Source: Pectobacterium carotovorum
Lineage (GTDB): Bacteria; Pseudomonadota; Gammaproteobacteria; Enterobacterales; Enterobacteriaceae
Assembly: GCF_900129615.1 (NCBI RefSeq)
Contig: NZ_FQWI01000007.1
Coordinates: 62,001-126,000, forward strand
Length of the DNA: 64,000 bases
Direction of reading: 5' to 3'
In this document: piece after piece, positions 18,430 through 27,437 of the stretch
Layout: every line of letters begins with the position of its first letter
Position numbering within the stretch: position 1 is the first letter of the stretch
Notes under the pieces: generated by a model
What the model was told of the DNA's origin: nothing
The model's database searches: none
What the model saw: the letters and a program-made list of their open reading frames with translations, nothing else
Translations under genes and position numbers: made by a program

Positions 18430-19502
18430 TATTCCATCCGTAATCCGCTTTGCGAATCAAACAGGTGCCATGATGACGTCGGTAAGTGTAGCCAAAGCGT
18501 CGAGCCAATCGCGGGGCAGTGCTCATAAGAGAGCCGCGCGATCACATTCTGCCCGCCCCACTTGCCGTGCGCTAAATTATCCGCCCCCAACAGTTCGAGT
18601 GTTGAAATCTGCAACGGAATCCCGCCAGTTTCACGCGTCGCCAGCTGAATATGCTCTGGTCGAACCCCCAGCGTCAATGCTTTACCGCGCCATTGCGGCT
18701 TCGGTTCAGGCAGCGCCAGCGCGATGTCACCATCGATTTCAAAACGGCAGCCGTCATCGCTAATGCGACCCGACCACAGGTTCATGGCCGGTGAGCCAAT
18801 AAAGCTGGCCACAAACAGCGATGCCGGGCGGCGATAAATATCAGCCGGCGCGCCGATTTGTTCGGCGATCCCTTTGTTCATCACGATGACGCGCTGCGCC
18901 AGCGTCATGGCTTCAACCTGATCGTGCGTGACGTACAGGCTGGTGGTTTTCAGGCGCTGGTGCAACTGCTGTAATTCGAGCCGCATCTGTACGCGCAGTT
19001 TGGCATCCAGATTCGACAACGGTTCGTCGAACAGGAACACTGCTGGTTCGCGCACAATCGCCCGCCCCATCGCCACGCGCTGACGCTGACCGCCCGATAG
19101 CTCACGCGGCTTGCGTTGCAGCAGCGGCATCAGTTCCAGAATTCGCGCCGCATCTTCCACGCGCTCGCGGATCTGCGCCTTGCCGAAGCCGCGGATTTTC
19201 AGGCCGTAAGCCATATTGTCGAATACGTTCATATGGGGATAAAGCGCATAGTTCTGGAACACCATCGCAATACCGCGATCTTTCGGTTCCAGATTGGTGA
19301 CCCGCTGGTTATCAATATAGATATCGCCGCTGGTGGTGCGTTCGAGGCCTGCCACCATGCGCAGCAGCGTCGATTTACCACAGCCTGACGGGCCGACCAT
19401 CACGACGAACTCGCCGTCCGCGACGTCCAGATCGATGGGTTGGATAATCTGTGTTTTGCCATCGTAAGACTTGGTGACGGCCTGAAGTTTTAAACATGCC
19501 AT
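18429..19502 (-). CDS. ugpC: sn-Glycerol-3-phosphate ABC transporter ATP-binding protein UgpC
   Basis: 357 residues, CUT1-type ATPase. Walker A is GPSGCGKST (37-45), signature LSGGQ (136-140), Walker B FLFDEP (157-162), and a C-terminal OB-fold regulatory domain covers about 235-357. It forms a homodimer that energises uptake by UgpAE. It lies 25 bp after ugpE and overlaps ugpQ by one base. Confidence 0.96.
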   Translation of the reverse strand: MACLKLQAVTKSYDGKTQIIQPIDLDVADGEFVVMVGPSGCGKSTLLRMVAGLERTTSGDIYIDNQRVTNLEPKDRGIAMVFQNYALYPHMNVFDNMAYGLKIRGFGKAQIRERVEDAARILELMPLLQRKPRELSGGQRQRVAMGRAIVREPAVFLFDEPLSNLDAKLRVQMRLELQQLHQRLKTTSLYVTHDQVEAMTLAQRVIVMNKGIAEQIGAPADIYRRPASLFVASFIGSPAMNLWSGRISDDGCRFEIDGDIALALPEPKPQWRGKALTLGVRPEHIQLATRETGGIPLQISTLELLGADNLAHGKWGGQNVIARLSYEHCPAIGSTLWLHLPTSSWHLFDSQSGLRME

Positions 19503-19527
19503 AAGCGTTTCCGAAATTCGTCTTGAT

Positions 19528-20373
19528 TTATTTTTCGCTGTCGACCAGACCGCGAACGAACCAGCGCTGCATCAGTAGCACGACCAGCAGCGGGGGCAAC
19601 ATGGTCAGCAGCATGGCCGCCATTACCTGATTCCACTGGGTGGCCCCATCGCCGGAGGCAATCATGCTTTTAATCCCGGCGACTGCGGTGCCCAAACTGG
19701 CATCGCTGACAATCAGCAGCGGCCACAGATATTGGTTCCAGCCGTAGATGAACGTGATCACGAACAGCGCCGCCAGATTGGTCTTCGACAGCGGTAACAC
19801 CATGTCGAAGAAGAAACGCATCGGGCTGGCACCGTCGATACGCGCCGCTTCCATCAGCTCATCCGGCAGCGTCATAAAGAACTGACGAAACAGGAAGGTT
19901 GCTGTCGCCGAGGCCATCAGCGGCAACGTTAAACCGGTGTAGCTGTCCATCATGTCCAGCCGCGCGATCACTTCCACCGTCGGGAAAATACGCACTTCCA
20001 CCGGCAACATCAGCGTCAGGAAAATCATCCAGAAGAACAGGTTGCGCAGCGGAAAACGGAAATAGACGATGGCGTAGGCGGACAGAATCGATACGGTGAT
20101 TTTGCCTATCGTAATCGCCAGCGCCATCACGAAGCTGTTAAGCAGCATCAGTCCAAACGGCGTGGTGTTATTGCCCGCACCGTGCAGCCAGATATAACGC
20201 AGGTTTTCCCACAGGTGAGAACCGGGGATGAGCGTCATCGGAGCCTGAAAGACTTCCTGATTATCCAGCGTGGCAGCGACAAACCCCACGTACAGCGGAA
20301 ACAAGACGGCGAGAATGCCGACGATCAGCATGACGTGGCTGAAAATATCTAACCCGCGACGATTCTCAATCAT
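19528..20373 (-). CDS. ugpE: sn-Glycerol-3-phosphate ABC transporter permease UgpE
   Basis: 281 residues, six membrane segments, with the EAA loop [20 protein letters not shown] (about 185-205) that contacts the ATPase. Its start overlaps the ugpA stop by four bases. Together with UgpA it forms the channel of the glycerol-3-phosphate importer. Confidence 0.96.
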   Translation of the reverse strand: MIENRRGLDIFSHVMLIVGILAVLFPLYVGFVAATLDNQEVFQAPMTLIPGSHLWENLRYIWLHGAGNNTTPFGLMLLNSFVMALAITIGKITVSILSAYAIVYFRFPLRNLFFWMIFLTLMLPVEVRIFPTVEVIARLDMMDSYTGLTLPLMASATATFLFRQFFMTLPDELMEAARIDGASPMRFFFDMVLPLSKTNLAALFVITFIYGWNQYLWPLLIVSDASLGTAVAGIKSMIASGDGATQWNQVMAAMLLTMLPPLLVVLLMQRWFVRGLVDSEK

Positions 20374-21257
20374 TGGTAATTCACCTTCCGCTCAACAAAA
20401 CGGAACTGAATCACGGTCAACCCGATAACCAGTATCATCAGCACCACCGACTGCGCCGCTGAACTGGACAGATCCAGCCCTGCGAAGCCCTCACGATAAA
20501 TTTTGTAGATCAGCGTGGTCGTCGATTGCACCGGTCCACCGGCCGTCGCGGCATCGATAATCGGGAAGGTATCGAAAAAGGCATACACCAGATTGACGAC
20601 CAGCAGGAAGAAACTCACCGGCGAGATCATCGGCAGCACCAGATTGAAGAAGCGCCGCACGGGGCCAGCACCATCAATCGCGCCCGCTTCCACCAGCGAA
20701 CGGGGGATCGATTGCAGCGCGGCGAGGAAGAACAGGAAGTTATAGCTAATCTGCTTCCAGACCGACGCCAGTACGACTAAAAACATCGCCTGACCGCTGT
20801 GCTGCGCGTGGTTCCACGTATAGCCCAGCAGCCCGAGAAAATGGGTAATCAGCCCCAGTCCGGGGTTAAACAGAAACATCCAAAGTACGGCAGCGACAGC
20901 AGGTGCCACGGCATACGGCAGGATGATCAACGTCTGATACAGGCGGCTGGCACGGATCACGTAGTCCACCAGCGCGGCCAGAAAGAGTGAAATCAGCATG
21001 CCAAACCCTGCCACCAGAAAGCTGAATATCAGCGTGGTGTAAAACGAATCGAGGTAGTAAGGGTTATTGAACAGCTGTCTGAAGTTTTCCATGCCGACAA
21101 ATTCGCTGGATAGCCCAAACGGATCCAGATTCTGCACCGAATACCACAGCGCCTGACCGGCAGGCCAGATAAAGAAAATCACGGTAATCAGCAGTTGGGG
21201 CAACACCAGCACATAGGGCAACCAGCTGCTACGAAAAACGGGGCGGGATGATGTCAT
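20370..21257 (-). CDS. ugpA: sn-Glycerol-3-phosphate ABC transporter permease UgpA
   Basis: 295 residues from the second in-frame ATG, exactly the E. coli length; the upstream ATG at 21269 has no visible ribosome site. Six membrane segments and the EAA loop [20 protein letters not shown] (about 195-215) are present. Permease partner of UgpE. Confidence 0.96.
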   Translation of the reverse strand: MTSSRPVFRSSWLPYVLVLPQLLITVIFFIWPAGQALWYSVQNLDPFGLSSEFVGMENFRQLFNNPYYLDSFYTTLIFSFLVAGFGMLISLFLAALVDYVIRASRLYQTLIILPYAVAPAVAAVLWMFLFNPGLGLITHFLGLLGYTWNHAQHSGQAMFLVVLASVWKQISYNFLFFLAALQSIPRSLVEAGAIDGAGPVRRFFNLVLPMISPVSFFLLVVNLVYAFFDTFPIIDAATAGGPVQSTTTLIYKIYREGFAGLDLSSSAAQSVVLMILVIGLTVIQFRFVERKVNYQ

Positions 21258-21329
21258 GCGGTAACTCATTGCAAACAGAAAAGAAGCAGGCCGATTCCCT
21301 TCGGCCCGATATTACTCGACAAAAATGTA

Positions 21330-22664
21330 TTACTTCGTCGACTGCTCGAAGCGACGCAGCAGCGCGTTACCGCGTTCTACCGCGCTATCCAACGCCTGCT
21401 GTGGCGTCTTCTTACCTGTCCATACGCTTTCTAATTCTTCATCCACAACGGTACGAATTTGCGGCATGTTGCCCAAACGCAGACCTTTGGTGAACGGCAA
21501 CGGTGGCTTGTTCAACATCTGACGCGTGGCAATATCCGCACCAGGGTTTTTCTCATAGAAGCCCTGCTTCTGCGTCAGTTCGTACGCCGCCGTGGTGATC
21601 GGCAGGTAACCGGTTTTCTGGTGCCATTCGGCCGCATTTTCCGGCTCGGCCAGGAACTTCATAAACTCAGCAACGCCTTTGTAGGTCGCGGCATCTTTAC
21701 CGCCCATCACCCACAGGCTGGCTCCGCCGATAATGGCGTTCTGCGGCGCGCCTTTCGCATCAGCGTCATACGGCATCATGCCAACACCGTAGTTGAACTT
21801 GGCGTGTTCGCGAATATTCGCCAGCGAACCGGAAGAGGCCGTGGTGATAGCGCAATCGCCGTTGTAGAACTTCTCGGTCGGCTCATCCTTGCGCCCGAAA
21901 TAGGTGAAGTCACCCTTCTTGTTCATGTCCTGCAACAGCTGGATGTGTTTGACCTGCGTAGGCTTGTTGAATTCCAGCACGGCATCGGTGCCGTCAAAGC
22001 CGTTGTTCTTGCTCGCAACTGGCAGACCATGCCAGGCGCTGAAGTTTTCAATCTGAATCCAACCCTGCCAGCCGCTGGCGTAGCCGCACTTCATCCCAGC
22101 AGCACGCAGTTTAGCGGTGTACTCAGCCATCTGCTGCCAGGTTTTCGGCGGCTGCTCTGGATCTAAACCGGCTTTCTTGAAGGCATCTTTGTTGTAGTAC
22201 AGCACCGGCGTGGAGCTGTTAAACGGCTGCGACAGCAGGTGACCGCTCTTCGCATCGGTGTAATAACCGGAGACGGTCGGTACAAACACCGACTCATCGA
22301 AATTAATGCCTGACTCTTTGAAGACTTCATAGACTGGCTTGATGGCTTTACTTGCCATCATGGTCGCCGTACCGACTTCATAGACCTGCAAAATGGCGGG
22401 CGCATTCCCCGCACGGTAGGCCGCAATCCCGGCAGCCAGATTCTGTTCGTAGTTGCCTTTGTAGACCGGCACAATTTTTACATCGCTGTGCGCTTTGTTA
22501 AAACGGTCAGCCAGAGAATTCACTTCTTTCCCTAATTCGCCTTCCATAGAGTGCCAGAAAGGAATTTCTGTCGCGGCCTGCGCACTGGCGCTCATCAGCG
22601 CTAATGCCACACACGCCGCGGCGGTGCGAATAGCATGTGTTTTACGAATTGTGTTGTTGAACAT
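21330..22664 (-). CDS. ugpB: Periplasmic glycerol-3-phosphate binding protein UgpB
   Basis: 444 residues from the ATG with AGGAGA nine bases upstream. A signal peptide (about 1-30, ending SAQAA) precedes the mature protein. The mature start [15 protein letters not shown] is a family hallmark, as is the [15 protein letters not shown] stretch. UgpB captures sn-glycerol-3-phosphate or glycerophosphocholine for UgpAEC. It is the first gene of the operon ugpB-A-E-C-Q and lies directly downstream of tandem Pho boxes, which fits phosphate-starvation control. Confidence 0.96.
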   Translation of the reverse strand: MFNNTIRKTHAIRTAAACVALALMSASAQAATEIPFWHSMEGELGKEVNSLADRFNKAHSDVKIVPVYKGNYEQNLAAGIAAYRAGNAPAILQVYEVGTATMMASKAIKPVYEVFKESGINFDESVFVPTVSGYYTDAKSGHLLSQPFNSSTPVLYYNKDAFKKAGLDPEQPPKTWQQMAEYTAKLRAAGMKCGYASGWQGWIQIENFSAWHGLPVASKNNGFDGTDAVLEFNKPTQVKHIQLLQDMNKKGDFTYFGRKDEPTEKFYNGDCAITTASSGSLANIREHAKFNYGVGMMPYDADAKGAPQNAIIGGASLWVMGGKDAATYKGVAEFMKFLAEPENAAEWHQKTGYLPITTAAYELTQKQGFYEKNPGADIATRQMLNKPPLPFTKGLRLGNMPQIRTVVDEELESVWTGKKTPQQALDSAVERGNALLRRFEQSTK

Positions 22665-22735
22665 GCCTGTCTCCTGCAATCAATTAAATGCGCCATCATT
22701 ACGGCGTTTTTTATGCGAAGGTAAACATGACATGA

Positions 22736-22779
22736 GCGCATGACAGAAAAATAACTGGAAGATGACGGGAAAGTGACAG
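22736..22779 (-). promoter_or_regulatory. Tandem Pho boxes of the ugpB promoter
   Basis: On the minus strand four seven-base half sites repeat every 11 bases: CTGTCAC, CCGTCAT, CAGTTAT, CTGTCAT, separated by four-base spacers that are TTTC, CTTC and TTTT. This is the PhoB layout (CTGTCA with 11-bp period), two full boxes in tandem, ending about 72 bases before the ugpB start. Confidence 0.85.
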
Positions 22780-22847
22780 AGAGAGGAGGCATAAGTAAAG
22801 AATTCACTTATGCTACAGGAAATAAATTTCACAGGTTTTCACTAAAC

Positions 22848-23027
22848 ATGGACGACAACAGAAGTAATCAGTGGAGTAACAGCCTAAAAACCGATCCTCA
22901 AGATAATGCTGACCGCAACTCTTTATATCACGCTATCTTGGCAGGAGATGAAAGCGGCGAAAGCCCATTGACGCTGCATGAAATTGCCGCGAATCAAAAG
23001 CGGTCTCATAACCAGCCACCATCGTAA
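22848..23027 (+). CDS. Possible small hypothetical protein
   Basis: 59-residue hydrophilic, acidic reading frame from an ATG with no good ribosome site. It is divergent from ugpB and contains SLYHAILAGDESGESPLTLHEIAAN, which looks like real amphipathic protein sequence rather than a shadow. I recognise no family. A frame extension to 22773 exists but overlaps the Pho boxes. Confidence 0.35.
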   Translation: MDDNRSNQWSNSLKTDPQDNADRNSLYHAILAGDESGESPLTLHEIAANQKRSHNQPPS

Positions 23028-23093
23028 TGAAGGCTAGAGTAACGGTGTGAAACCATAAGGTTATATTAAACACTCTGACTACCACGCTCAGGG

Positions 23094-23510
23094 CTATTTT
23101 CGAATAACATCAACGATAACGGTTTTAGGATCGTTGATGATTCCTATATGTATCGTTTTATCTGAATCCGTAGACTTCCAATACTCACCCGTCGTGTCTT
23201 TGTAGCTCAGCGTAAAACCAAGCGACGCTAGATAGTCACGTATGTTTGTCGCATCATCGGTGTTTTGAAACGTAATATTGCTGACTTCCAACGCAGGGCC
23301 ATCAACCGTTGCATAGCCAAAATCATAGAGAGAAGAAATGCGCGGGCTATTTTTAATGATGTCGTCCGTAAGCATTTCATATCGCTGGGTATCCTGTTCT
23401 GTATAGCGAGAACTCCCTTCCGTCAGGATAACCATTGCAGGCCAATAATAGATAAGCGGCAAGGCAATTAGGATCGATATGACGAGTGGTATAATTATCT
23501 TTTTTTTCAT
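23094..23510 (-). CDS. Hypothetical membrane-anchored protein
   Basis: 138 residues from the ATG one base after the upstream gene's stop. A lysine-rich start and one hydrophobic segment (about 5-24) suggest an inner-membrane anchor with the rest in the periplasm. The remainder is a small alpha/beta domain with no recognised motif. The tight spacing with the next gene indicates an operon and joint function, possibly as cognate partner, but this is inference. Confidence 0.65.
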   Translation of the reverse strand: MKKKIIIPLVISILIALPLIYYWPAMVILTEGSSRYTEQDTQRYEMLTDDIIKNSPRISSLYDFGYATVDGPALEVSNITFQNTDDATNIRDYLASLGFTLSYKDTTGEYWKSTDSDKTIHIGIINDPKTVIVDVIRK

Positions 23511-23511
23511 G

Positions 23512-24207
23512 TTATTTAAAGAAATTTGTTGTGAGTTCAGTGCCATCGTAGGATGCAATACCTACATTTCCTGACGCAAAGTCGTTATAAGGTTGTGTTG
23601 TTTGCATAAAAGAGGGGAGAAACCCTAACCGAGGTTGAGCATAGGGCATGAGCTCAGGGTCCGGAAATAAAATAGGTCGGAATCCTATATTTTTAAAATT
23701 TCCGATAGGGCCATAGAAATCCCAGCGTTTTAATGCTTCTTCTTTACTCACTGGCCGTAATAAATAAAAAGGGTTAGGAGTAGAAACTACTCGGTAAAAA
23801 CCCAATAAATCTGAAACAAGATCTTCCCCACTAAATCCACTATCTGTAACTAAATTGAATGGAAAAGAGGCCTGCATAGATTCAAACCGTTTCGCTACGG
23901 TGAGCATCATAGCAAGAGCAATGCGATGTCTTTCTTGAAGAGACCTTCCTTTTTTTATCCGCCATTTAATAAACCGGTTGATAGTGACACTTCTTCTGAG
24001 CCCAATCATGCCTTGTTTATAGGTCACATCGTAGTATGGCATTCCGTCTTCAGTATTCTCTCCGACATACATTTGTTGAATAATATCCTTAATGTCGTCC
24101 CCTTTCGCATGGCCTAAATCAATCCAACCTAGCACCTCGGTATAAATCAAGCCATATGTCACACCAGAGGCTTGTCGGCCATCAATAATTTCACTACGCA
24201 CGCTCAT
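23512..24207 (-). CDS. Hypothetical protein, DUF4056-like
   Basis: 231 residues, cytosolic by sequence (no signal peptide). The pieces YGLIYTEVLGWIDLGHAKG (about 18-36) and FSGEDLVSDLLG (about 124-135) resemble the conserved GFIDLxH and FSPEDLxSNxLG patterns that I recall for DUF4056; this assignment is tentative. The conserved His in a DLGH motif could be catalytic or metal binding. The DNA is more AT-rich than the flanking ugp and otn operons, and the gene lies in a rearranged patch between ugpB and the DeoR gene, so horizontal acquisition is likely. A copy of the ugpB Pho-box promoter sits about 320 bases upstream, pointing at it. Confidence 0.6.
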   Translation of the reverse strand: MSVRSEIIDGRQASGVTYGLIYTEVLGWIDLGHAKGDDIKDIIQQMYVGENTEDGMPYYDVTYKQGMIGLRRSVTINRFIKWRIKKGRSLQERHRIALAMMLTVAKRFESMQASFPFNLVTDSGFSGEDLVSDLLGFYRVVSTPNPFYLLRPVSKEEALKRWDFYGPIGNFKNIGFRPILFPDPELMPYAQPRLGFLPSFMQTTQPYNDFASGNVGIASYDGTELTTNFFK

Positions 24208-24318
24208 TATTTACATTCCTTTGTTTTTCATGAGTTTATTTAATTAATGACGTCACGATAATACGTTTATTTCCACATTGGACTCAAGGCGATAGTTAGG
24301 CCGTCCCAATTTGGCTAT

Positions 24319-24493
24319 CCCCCTCACCCCGCCACCAGCACCTCAGCCCACATTTTACCTAGCGCTTCTTTGGCAGCGGCAGGCAGGCCGTCGTCGGTGA
24401 TGATGCTGTCGAATACGTTGAGCGGCGTGGCGAGGTGGGTAGCGATGCGGCCGTATTTTGAGGTGCCGCACAGCAGTACGCGTTTTCTGCTGG
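24319..24493 (-). pseudogene. Fragment of the downstream DeoR-family gene
   Basis: This stretch is nearly identical to the 3' end of the DeoR gene (25418-25594), including the stop region. It then continues with bases matching that gene near 25948-25968. The jump occurs at a 12-base direct repeat, TTTCTGCTGGCT, found at 25583-25594 and 25948-25959 of the intact gene, so the copy has lost 365 bases and is frameshifted. No start is present; it cannot encode a regulator. Confidence 0.85.
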
Positions 24494-24495
24494 CT

Positions 24496-24587
24496 GAACA
24501 TCACGGCGTTTTTTGGGCGAAAACAAACATGGCATGCGCGTATGACAGAAAAATAACGGGAAAATGACAAAGAGAGGGAGAGGTAAA
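24496..24587 (-). promoter_or_regulatory. Duplicate of the ugpB upstream region with orphan Pho boxes
   Basis: This segment aligns with 22698-22795 upstream of ugpB: CGGCGTTTTTT at one end, TATGACAGAAAAATAACGGG in the middle, AGAGAGGGAG at the other end. On the minus strand three Pho half sites with 11-base spacing remain (TTGTCAT, CCGTTAT, CTGTCAT). It abuts the DeoR fragment and faces the 24207-23094 genes. Confidence 0.75.
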
Positions 24588-24653
24588 AGCACCGATTAAA
24601 CATACTATTTCGTGCCACTACGACTGCGAACATTGTAGAAAACCCGTAATTTA

Positions 24654-24676
24654 GACTATAGTTATTATTACTAGTC
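24654..24676. promoter_or_regulatory. Candidate operator of the HigBA-type module
   Basis: GACTA and TAGTC flank an AT-rich core that itself contains ACTATAGT and ACTAGT palindromes, just before the toxin gene. Antitoxins of this type usually bind such dyads to autorepress. Confidence 0.4.
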
Positions 24677-24693
24677 ATGTTTAAGGATGAACC

Positions 24694-25119
24694 GTGGCGG
24701 TATACACGACAAAGCTCTTCGATAAAAAACTAAAAAGCGAACTACTTTCAGACAGTTACCTTTGTGAGATTGCTCATGAGGTAATGAATGGTCGCTTTGA
24801 GGGTGACCTTGGCGGTGGTGTGATTAAGAAACGAATCGCATTGAATGCCGGAAAGAGTGCAGGAGCCAGAACTATCATCTTTTTCAAACTGGGCTCTAAT
24901 CTATTTTTTGCCGATGGATGGAAAAAAAATCAGGTAAGGAAAGGTGTTAAAGAAATTCAGGATGACGAGCTAGCTGTTTATAAAGACATTGCTGGTGACC
25001 TACTTCAACTCACCGTTCAACAAATAGCTCAATTGGTAAAAGTGAAAGAACTACGAGAGGTGGAATGCGATGGCTGCAAAGATGAAAGAGCTGCAGGAAA
25101 TGGCAAAAAGCCTGCATGA
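24694..25119 (+). CDS. RelE/HigB-type toxin
   Basis: 141 residues from GTG with AAGGAT upstream. The family signature for the longer RelE-like toxins is present: GGGVIKKRIAL (about 48-58), GKSAGARTIIFF (about 61-72) and FADGWKKNQ. The C-terminal tail (after about 110) overlaps the antitoxin gene and is Cys/Lys rich. It would act as a ribosome-dependent mRNA endonuclease, by family analogy. It forms a toxin-first operon with the next gene, overlapping by 50 bases, and sits between a DeoR pseudogene fragment and the intact DeoR gene. Confidence 0.85.
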   Translation: MAVYTTKLFDKKLKSELLSDSYLCEIAHEVMNGRFEGDLGGGVIKKRIALNAGKSAGARTIIFFKLGSNLFFADGWKKNQVRKGVKEIQDDELAVYKDIAGDLLQLTVQQIAQLVKVKELREVECDGCKDERAAGNGKKPA

Positions 25120-25399
25120 ACACGGGGGTATCACTGATACCACAATGGAACGCATCAATAATCGGGTTGCAGCACGGGAATTCCGTGAACGCATCGAGCA
25201 AGCTCACGCAATGAGCGGTGCAGAAATTCAGAACATGCGTTCCCGTTATAAAATGTCGCAATCTTCTTTAGCTTACGCTCTCAATATGTCCGTTGAGAGC
25301 GTCTCAAAATGGGAACGGAATGAGAAGAAACCCTCAGGGGCTGCGCTACGTCTTCTCAATATAATCAACGAGAAAGGTCTGGATATTTTTGCCAGTTAG
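25070..25399 (+). CDS. HigA/NadS-type XRE antitoxin
   Basis: 109 residues. The C-terminal half (about 50-105) is an XRE helix-turn-helix: MSGAEIQNMRSRYKMSQSS, then ALNMSVESVSKWERNEKKPS. The N-terminal 45 residues are helical and probably wrap the toxin. The start lies within the toxin gene. Likely binds its own promoter. Confidence 0.85.
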   Translation: MAAKMKELQEMAKSLHEHGGITDTTMERINNRVAAREFRERIEQAHAMSGAEIQNMRSRYKMSQSSLAYALNMSVESVSKWERNEKKPSGAALRLLNIINEKGLDIFAS

Positions 25400-25422
25400 A
25401 CAAACAGACATAAACAACCCCC

Positions 25423-26184
25423 TCACCCCGCCACCAGCACCTCAACCCCCATTTTACCTAGCGCGTCTTTGGCGGCGGCCGGTAGGCCGTCGTCGGTGAT
25501 GATGCTGTCGAATACGTTGAGCGGCGTGGCGAGGTGGGTGGCGATGCGGCCGTATTTTGAGGTGTCGCACAGCAGTACGCGTTTTCTGCTGGCTTCCACC
25601 GCCGCACGTTTCACCACGACTTTGTCTTCATTCGGCGTGGACAGCCCGCGCAGGCTCCATGAGGAAGCGGAGATAAAGGCGATGTCGATAAACAGGTTGC
25701 GCAGCGCCTGCGCCACCGCTTCGCCGATGCAGGATCGGTTTTCCCGACACAGCGTGCCGCCGGTGTGGATCATGCGACACTGGCTGGACTCAATCAGAAA
25801 GGCCGCGATCGCAAAGTCGTTAGTGACAATCAGCAGATCGTCACGCTCGGCCAGTTCACGCGCCAGCGATAGCGTCGTGGTGCCCGCATCCAGATAAATG
25901 CAGCTATTGAACGGGATATGCTGCGCCGCCAGCTTGCCAATCGCCTCTTTCTGCTGGCTGAACATCACAGATTTATCCTGATGCGATGGCTCAATCGCCA
26001 GCCGTTCAGGCGAACGCACGCCACCGGAAACGCTCAGCAGCAGGCCGTCCTGCTCCAACTTTTGCACATCGCGCCGTACCGTCATATGCGACACGCCCAA
26101 CCGCTCGGTCAGTTCGTTAATACTTACCGCGCCGCGCTCGGCGATGAGCGCCAGAATCTGTTGATGACGTTCTACTGGAATCAC
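25423..26184 (-). CDS. DeoR-family regulator of the threonate/erythronate operon
   Basis: 253 residues from GTG at 26184, where the protein begins IPVERHQQIL as in other DeoR regulators; a longer frame to 26253 adds residues atypical for the family. The N-terminal winged helix covers about 4-58 (ISINELTERLGVSHMTVRRDVQ). The C-terminal DeoRC sensor domain has YLDAGTTTLSLA (about 95-106) and FISASSWSLRGLSTPNEDK, which bind phosphorylated sugars in this family. It is divergent from ltnD; E. coli has the DeoR-type gene ygbI in the same place, so it probably controls this operon in response to a tetronate intermediate. Part of the gene is duplicated at 24319-24493. Confidence 0.9.
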   Translation of the reverse strand: MIPVERHQQILALIAERGAVSINELTERLGVSHMTVRRDVQKLEQDGLLLSVSGGVRSPERLAIEPSHQDKSVMFSQQKEAIGKLAAQHIPFNSCIYLDAGTTTLSLARELAERDDLLIVTNDFAIAAFLIESSQCRMIHTGGTLCRENRSCIGEAVAQALRNLFIDIAFISASSWSLRGLSTPNEDKVVVKRAAVEASRKRVLLCDTSKYGRIATHLATPLNVFDSIITDDGLPAAAKDALGKMGVEVLVAG

Positions 26185-26431
26185 GCTGTCCGTTCCCTGT
26201 TTGATTGTGCTGACCTGGTAAATATGGAGGCTGATAAATATTGTGAGAAACACCCCGTTTGATGACGATAATTATCATAAATTCACGTCATAAACCACGC
26301 CAGACATAACAACCTTTCTCATCACTCAATGCCAAAAAATAAATAATCGACTGATATATAAAGATAATAATGAAAATCATCTTCCCGGCGGGGTTCAACT
26401 ACACTGAATCATCACGACATCAATGTTAATT

Positions 26432-26451
26432 TATGTGATAAAAATCACCAC
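26432..26451 (+). promoter_or_regulatory. CRP-like site before ltnD
   Basis: TGTGATAAAAATCACC matches TGTGA-N6-TCACA with one mismatch, about 75-90 bases before the ltnD start. The 26185-26522 gap otherwise contains AT-rich divergent promoter sequence for the DeoR gene and the catabolic operon. Confidence 0.6.
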
Positions 26452-26522
26452 AATTTGTTCTGATAGTCCTTATATTTAACACCAGAGAACAAAAAATCAC
26501 TAATTTTAACAAGGCAACCACG

Positions 26523-27437
26523 ATGAAAAAGACTTCTGATTATGCTGTCGCCGTTATCGGTCTGGGTTCCATGGGCTTTGGCGCTGCGGCGTCCTGCATC
26601 AACGCCGGCCTGACGACATACGGTGTCGATATCAATCCGCAGGCGCTGGAACGCTTACGTCAGGCGGGTGCGGCGCAGGCCGACACGCGTATTGATGCCT
26701 TCGCTGACAAGCTGGATGCCGTCGTGCTGCTGGTGGTGAATGCCGCACAGGTGAACGGGATTCTGTTCGGTGAGCCGCAGGTCGCAGCGAAACTCAAGCC
26801 CGGCACCGTAGTCATGGTGTCTTCCACGATCTCCGCGCAGGATGCCAAAAATATCGAGCAGCGTCTGGCTGAGCATCAGCTCATCATGCTGGATGCACCG
26901 GTATCTGGCGGTGCGGTGAAAGCCGCTGCTGGCGACATGACGGTAATGGCATCCGGCTCCGATCTGGCTTTTGAGAAACTGAAACCGGTGCTCGACGCCG
27001 TCGCAGGCAAGGTCTACCACATCGGTGAAGAGATCGGGCTAGGTGCGACCGTTAAAATCATCCACCAGCTGTTGGCCGGCGTACACATCGCCGCTGGTGC
27101 AGAAGCAATGGCGTTGGCCGCTCGCGCCGATATCCCGCTGGATATCATGTACGACGTGGTGACCAATGCCGCCGGCAATTCCTGGATGTTTGAGAACCGC
27201 ATGCGCCATGTGGTGGACGGCGACTACACGCCAAAATCCGCCGTTGATATCTTCGTCAAAGATCTGGGGCTGGTCACCGACACCGCTAAATCGCTCCATT
27301 TCCCGCTGCCGTTAGCCTCTACCGCGTTCAACATGTTTACCGCTGCCAGCAACGCCGGATTCGGTAAAGAAGACGACAGCGCAGTCATCAAAATTTTTAA
27401 CGGCATTACGCTGCCGGAAAAGAAGGAGGCGCCATGA
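26523..27437 (+). CDS. ltnD: L-threonate dehydrogenase LtnD (YgbJ)
   Basis: 304 residues of the beta-hydroxyacid dehydrogenase family. The Rossmann motif GLGSMG lies at 13-18, the substrate loop DAPVSGG at 124-130, and the catalytic Lys at 178 (ATVKIIHQLL). It oxidises L-threonate (C2) with NAD to 2-oxo-tetronate, the first step of the pathway. First gene of the operon; the next gene overlaps by four bases. Confidence 0.93.
   Translation: MKKTSDYAVAVIGLGSMGFGAAASCINAGLTTYGVDINPQALERLRQAGAAQADTRIDAFADKLDAVVLLVVNAAQVNGILFGEPQVAAKLKPGTVVMVSSTISAQDAKNIEQRLAEHQLIMLDAPVSGGAVKAAAGDMTVMASGSDLAFEKLKPVLDAVAGKVYHIGEEIGLGATVKIIHQLLAGVHIAAGAEAMALAARADIPLDIMYDVVTNAAGNSWMFENRMRHVVDGDYTPKSAVDIFVKDLGLVTDTAKSLHFPLPLASTAFNMFTAASNAGFGKEDDSAVIKIFNGITLPEKKEAP

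Noticed and set aside
24355-24678. 107-residue minus-strand frame across the DeoR fragment
   Set aside because: It shares only VMFSQQK with the DeoR protein in frame, then is frameshifted; it is a by-product of the duplication joint.
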